Assembly (NCBI GenBank): GCA_900544285.1
Contig: UQUT01000012.1
Location: 1 to 50,131 of the forward strand
Reading direction: 5' to 3'
Length of the DNA stretch: 50,131 bases
Source: an uncultured Eubacterium sp.
GTDB taxonomy: Bacteria > Bacillota > Clostridia > Oscillospirales > CAG-272
Below the pieces are notes generated by a model that saw nothing but the letters and a program-made list of their open reading frames with translations, was not told the DNA's origin and did no database searches. The position numbers and the translations under genes were made by a program. Positions 47,671 to 50,131 of this stretch are shown here, piece after piece; positions within the stretch are counted from its first letter, which is position 1, and each line of letters begins with the position of its first letter.

Positions 47671-48225
47671 TCAGACCTTGAACCGTCCGAGTGCGGAGGA
47701 GATTGACCCTTTTATAAGAGTTGCAAGCTTTTCGACTATAACTTCCGGCTCGCCTCGCATATCGTTTTTTATCCAGTCCAGCATTATGCCGATGAAAACA
47801 TATGAATATACCTGCGCGATAAAGTCCTTGTCCTCATCGCGGACGGTCATACCGGCGGATTCTTCGTTTATAACGCCGCGCAAGAGCGAGTCGACAAGCG
47901 GCGAAAGAAATTTTTCAACCTGCTCCTGATGAACGCAACGGTAAACATTCATTATAAACGGTTTGTTTTGGCGCACGGCGTCAAATATCTGCAAAAGTCC
48001 CTGCTGCCATGTGTCATATGTTTTCTTTTCTTCAAGCGCCTTGCGGGCGTCCTCCATGCACGACCATTCGACAAGGTCATATATGTCCTTGAAATGATAA
48101 TAAAACGTCATGCGGTTTATTCCGCAATCCTCGGCGATATCGTTTATCGTTATTTTTGTCAGCGGTTTTTTGAGAAGAAGATTTTTGAGCGACTGTTCCA
48201 GCGCGCGCTTTGTTATCTGCGACAT
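47671..48225 (-). CDS. TetR-family regulator (DhaS-like)
   Basis: A 184-residue repressor with N-terminal helix-turn-helix KITINDIAEDCGINRMTFYYHFKDIYDLV (about 24-52) and a C-terminal helical domain (EKFLSPLVDSLLRGVINEES) as in the DhaS-like/PF14278 group. It probably senses a fatty acid or related membrane stressor and controls the neighbouring oleate hydratase. ATG at 48225 chosen for GGAGG 7 bases upstream. Its promoter overlaps a putative operator, which suggests autorepression. Confidence 0.85.
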   Translation of the reverse strand: MSQITKRALEQSLKNLLLKKPLTKITINDIAEDCGINRMTFYYHFKDIYDLVEWSCMEDARKALEEKKTYDTWQQGLLQIFDAVRQNKPFIMNVYRCVHQEQVEKFLSPLVDSLLRGVINEESAGMTVRDEDKDFIAQVYSYVFIGIMLDWIKNDMRGEPEVIVEKLATLIKGSISSALGRFKV

Positions 48226-48248
48226 ATTTTCCACCTCCGTTTGCGGTA

Positions 48249-48289
48249 AGTGTATAAATTGTATCATATGTGACGGAAAAAATCAACCC
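48249..48289 (-). promoter_or_regulatory. TetR gene promoter with overlapping operator candidate 2
   Basis: On the minus strand TTGATT and TACAAT with 17 bases between (about 48258-48286). The -10 region lies in AGTGTATAAATTGTATCATA (48249-48268, plus strand), the partner of the site at 47631. Confidence 0.6.
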
Positions 48290-48323
48290 TCGACGGATTG
48301 TTCGGAGATGGCGGAAAATCTCA

Positions 48324-48352
48324 TTGACAAACCGTGCGGGATGTGCTATAAA
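48324..48352 (+). promoter_or_regulatory. promoter of the DUF3795 gene
   Basis: TTGACA (48324-48329) and TATAAA (48347-48352), 17-base spacer, 43 bases before the ATG. Confidence 0.83.
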
Positions 48353-48395
48353 TATCATACGATATACATCAATCGAAACAGCAGGAGAGAAAATA

Positions 48396-48833
48396 ATGAA
48401 ATCATTATGCGGAATAAACTGTGACAAATGTCAAATGAAGGATGAATGTAAAGGGTGCGAGGCGACTTGCGGGCATCCATTCGGCGGCAGATGTGTCGCT
48501 GCAGAATACATAAAAACCGGAGGCAGAGCCGCTTATGACGAATTTAAAAACAAATTGCTCGGCGAAATAAACAGACTTTTGAATGGCGAAGGACTTCCTT
48601 TGGTCGACAGGCTTAATGAGCTTTCTGGCGCTTTGGTGAATCTTGAATATCCGATTCCGAGCGGTGGAACGGTAAAACTTCTCGACGACAAAAACATTTA
48701 TCTTGGTACACAGATAAAATTTGCCGATATGGGCGTTTGCTACGGCGTTATCGCCGATATGGGATTTATTCTTGTTTGCAGTTTCAGCGTTGACGGCAGT
48801 CAGCCGGAGATAGTTGTTTATAAGAGAAGATGA
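48396..48833 (+). CDS. DUF3795-like cysteine-rich protein
   Basis: A 145-residue cytoplasmic protein. The N terminus carries CGINCDKCQMKDECKGCEATCGHPFGGRCVAAEY, the cysteine-rich block of DUF3795-type proteins, which probably binds zinc or an Fe-S cluster. The remaining about 100 residues form an alpha/beta domain (GTVKLLDDKNIYLGTQIKFADMG). Function unknown. ATG at 48396 is supported by CAGGAGAG and the promoter position; earlier in-frame ATGs lie upstream of the promoter. Confidence 0.83.
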   Translation: MKSLCGINCDKCQMKDECKGCEATCGHPFGGRCVAAEYIKTGGRAAYDEFKNKLLGEINRLLNGEGLPLVDRLNELSGALVNLEYPIPSGGTVKLLDDKNIYLGTQIKFADMGVCYGVIADMGFILVCSFSVDGSQPEIVVYKRR

Positions 48834-48844
48834 TGGGGAAAAAT

Positions 48845-48913
48845 ACGTTCGTTTTCCCGCATTTGTGCTTGCAAGTTTTCTTTGCTTGTGATAGAATGAT
48901 AAAAAACGAACGT
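48845..48913 (+). promoter_or_regulatory. uxuA promoter flanked by an 11-bp inverted repeat
   Basis: TTGCAA (48869-48874) and TAGAAT (48892-48897), 17-base spacer. ACGTTCGTTTT at 48845-48855 and AAAACGAACGT at 48903-48913 are perfect inverted copies on either side of the promoter. Two operators, one upstream and one near the start point, would suit repression by looping or cooperative binding. Confidence 0.7.
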
Positions 48914-48927
48914 CAGGAGAAAAAATT

Positions 48928-49974
48928 ATGAAAATGATATTTCGCTGGTCGGCGGGAAACGATATTGTCCCGCTTGAATATATTTCTCAGATACCGGGAA
49001 TGACGGGGATCTGCTCCGCAGACTATGAAGTCGCGGCGGGGGAAGAATGGAGACTTGAGGACCTGCTGAAAATCCGTCGCGAATGCGAGAAAAACGGACT
49101 TGAGTTTGAAGTCATCGAGTCGATACCCGTGTGCGAGGAGATAAAGCTCGGCACGCCCGACAGAGATAAATATATCGACCTTTTCTGTAAGGATATGCGC
49201 GTGTGCGCAGAGGCGGGAATAAAGGTTGTATGCTATAATTTTATGCCCGTTTTCGACTGGACAAGAACCAACCTCAAATATAAAAACAAGGATGGGTCAA
49301 CGTCGCTTGCAATGTTTTTCGAGGATCTGAAAACGCTCAATCCCGCAGAGGGAGACCTCAGCCTTCCCGGCTGGAACGACAGTTATACAAAAGCCGAAAT
49401 CCGTTCTCTTATCGACGCTTATAAGGCAATCGGCGAGGAGGGACTCTGGGATAATCTTGAATACTTCCTCAAAAAAGTAATACCCGTAGCGGAGGAGGTT
49501 GGTATCAAGCTCGCAATCCATCCGGACGATCCGCCTTATCCGATTTTCGGACTTCCGAGAATTATCACCTGCGAGGAAAATCTGGACAGAATGTTCTCGC
49601 TTGTACCGTCGATAGCAAACGGGCTGACGCTTTGCACGGGCTCTCTCGGCTGTTCAAAAAAGAACGATATGGTCAAGCTCGCCGCAAAGTATGCCGCACA
49701 GGGCAGAATCCATTTTGCACACCTTCGCAACGTTCATATTGAAGATGACGGCTCGTTTGAGGAGTGCGGACACCGCACGGAGGGCGGCAGCGTCGATATG
49801 TACGGCGTTGTAAAAGCGCTCGTTGAGAACGGTTTTGACGGCTATGTCCGTCCCGATCACGGAAGAAACATCTGGGGCGAGGACGGCAAGCCCGGCTACG
49901 GACTTTATGACAGAGCCCTTGGCGCGGTTTATCTCGGCGGTCTGTTCGAAGCGGTTGAGAAGGACAGAAAATAA
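48928..49974 (+). CDS. uxuA: mannonate dehydratase
   Basis: Converts D-mannonate to 2-keto-3-deoxygluconate in hexuronate breakdown; the product is the substrate of KdgK, encoded at 4362-5384. The 348-residue protein shows the UxuA TIM-barrel motifs: YNFMPVFDWTRT (about 103-114), KLAIHPDDPPYPIFGLPRI (about 193-211), CTGSLG (near 235), HFAHLRNV (about 267-274), and the C-terminal YVRPDHGRNIWGE (about 311-323), with metal-binding His, Cys and Asp residues in place. CAGGAGAAAA precedes the ATG. No uxuB or uxaC follows in the window. Terminator at 49987-50015. Confidence 0.95.
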   Translation: MKMIFRWSAGNDIVPLEYISQIPGMTGICSADYEVAAGEEWRLEDLLKIRRECEKNGLEFEVIESIPVCEEIKLGTPDRDKYIDLFCKDMRVCAEAGIKVVCYNFMPVFDWTRTNLKYKNKDGSTSLAMFFEDLKTLNPAEGDLSLPGWNDSYTKAEIRSLIDAYKAIGEEGLWDNLEYFLKKVIPVAEEVGIKLAIHPDDPPYPIFGLPRIITCEENLDRMFSLVPSIANGLTLCTGSLGCSKKNDMVKLAAKYAAQGRIHFAHLRNVHIEDDGSFEECGHRTEGGSVDMYGVVKALVENGFDGYVRPDHGRNIWGEDGKPGYGLYDRALGAVYLGGLFEAVEKDRK

Positions 49975-49986
49975 AGAAAATACAGA

Positions 49987-50015
49987 AAAAAACGACGGAG
50001 CAATCCGTCGTTTTT
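49987..50015 (+). terminator. terminator after uxuA
   Basis: AAAAAACGACGGA and TCCGTCGTTTTT around GCAA, with T-run behind. Confidence 0.92.
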
Positions 50016-50064
50016 GTTTTTTGGAGGATATTTTCCTTCCTCTGCGAGGAAGCGGGGGAATCCT

Positions 50065-50128
50065 CTGCAAAAGCCGTTCCTTTATGTACTTTCTTTTTTG
50101 AAAAGAAAGTACGAAAGAAAGCAATTTG
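50065..50128 (+). repeat. R4 repeat, copy 2
   Basis: Hairpin GTACTTTCTTTT/AAAAGAAAGTAC flanked by TTCCTTTAT and GAAAGAAAGCAATT, matching 44029-44092. It may continue past the right edge. Confidence 0.82.
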
Positions 50129-50131
50129 AGG

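Overview
The window looks like a chromosomal segment of an endospore-forming Clostridia (Bacillota), probably an uncultured gut member of the Oscillospirales or Christensenellales. The support is a spoIIR gene, an alpha/beta-type small acid-soluble spore protein, SipW/TasA-type surface proteins, an ECF vitamin transporter S component, DUF4364 and DUF6062 proteins, strong GGAGG ribosome binding sites, many TTGACA-N17-TATAAT promoters and rho-independent terminators. No rRNA, tRNA, CRISPR array or transposase was recognised. Assignment below class level is inference.

Layout. 1-2673 (minus): endonuclease/exonuclease/phosphatase, DUF6062 and pfkA in one operon. 2786-5384 (plus): an OGG-type DNA glycosylase, a zinc-ribbon protein and kdgK. 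5866-8055 (minus): a DEAD/DEAH helicase. 8123-9818 (minus): a VanY-like carboxypeptidase and a SLOG-type nucleotide-binding protein. 9969-19957 (minus): a ten-kilobase surface-matrix locus. It holds a degenerate SipW paralogue, two small TasA/CalY-like membrane proteins, an active-looking SipW with a coiled-coil tail, three large SipW-dependent secreted proteins (two or three with beta-helix-like bodies) and a Thr-rich stalk protein. 20487-25952 (plus): a LamG-esterase and a heterodimeric ABC exporter. 26757-29677: an AlaA-like aminotransferase, an ECF S component and a divergent, truncated MocR regulator. 30222-35310 (plus): a surface O-acetylation operon (MBOAT plus two SGNH proteins that both carry a BspA-like leucine-rich segment). 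35768-40225 (minus): FliB-like methylase, small lipoprotein, alpha-fucosidase, DUF624 membrane protein, DUF4364 regulator. 40546-43789: a DUF11 protein, then a cobalamin riboswitch controlling a surface-anchored DUF4430 (transcobalamin-like) protein, an XRE regulator and an AbrB/zinc-ribbon protein. 44573-49974: spoIIR, SASP, oleate hydratase with its TetR regulator, DUF3795 and mannonate dehydratase (uxuA).

The most distinctive non-coding feature is a family of short interspersed repeats (called R1 here) with a hairpin tip of the type CTTTTCTTCTCGAAGAAAAG. About fifteen copies lie only at gene borders. The hairpin tip sits either on a stop codon (pfkA, helicase, spoIIR, truncated MocR) or a few bases before a -35 box (esterase, aminotransferase, O-acetylation operon, cobalamin riboswitch). 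Three further repeat families (R2, R3, R4) fill the remaining intergenic space. The MocR gene appears to have lost its end to one R1 copy.

The genes fit a gut saprophyte that takes up hexuronates and fucosylated glycans (uxuA, kdgK, GH29), builds an elaborate protein and acetylated-polymer surface, and controls at least one surface protein by vitamin B12.
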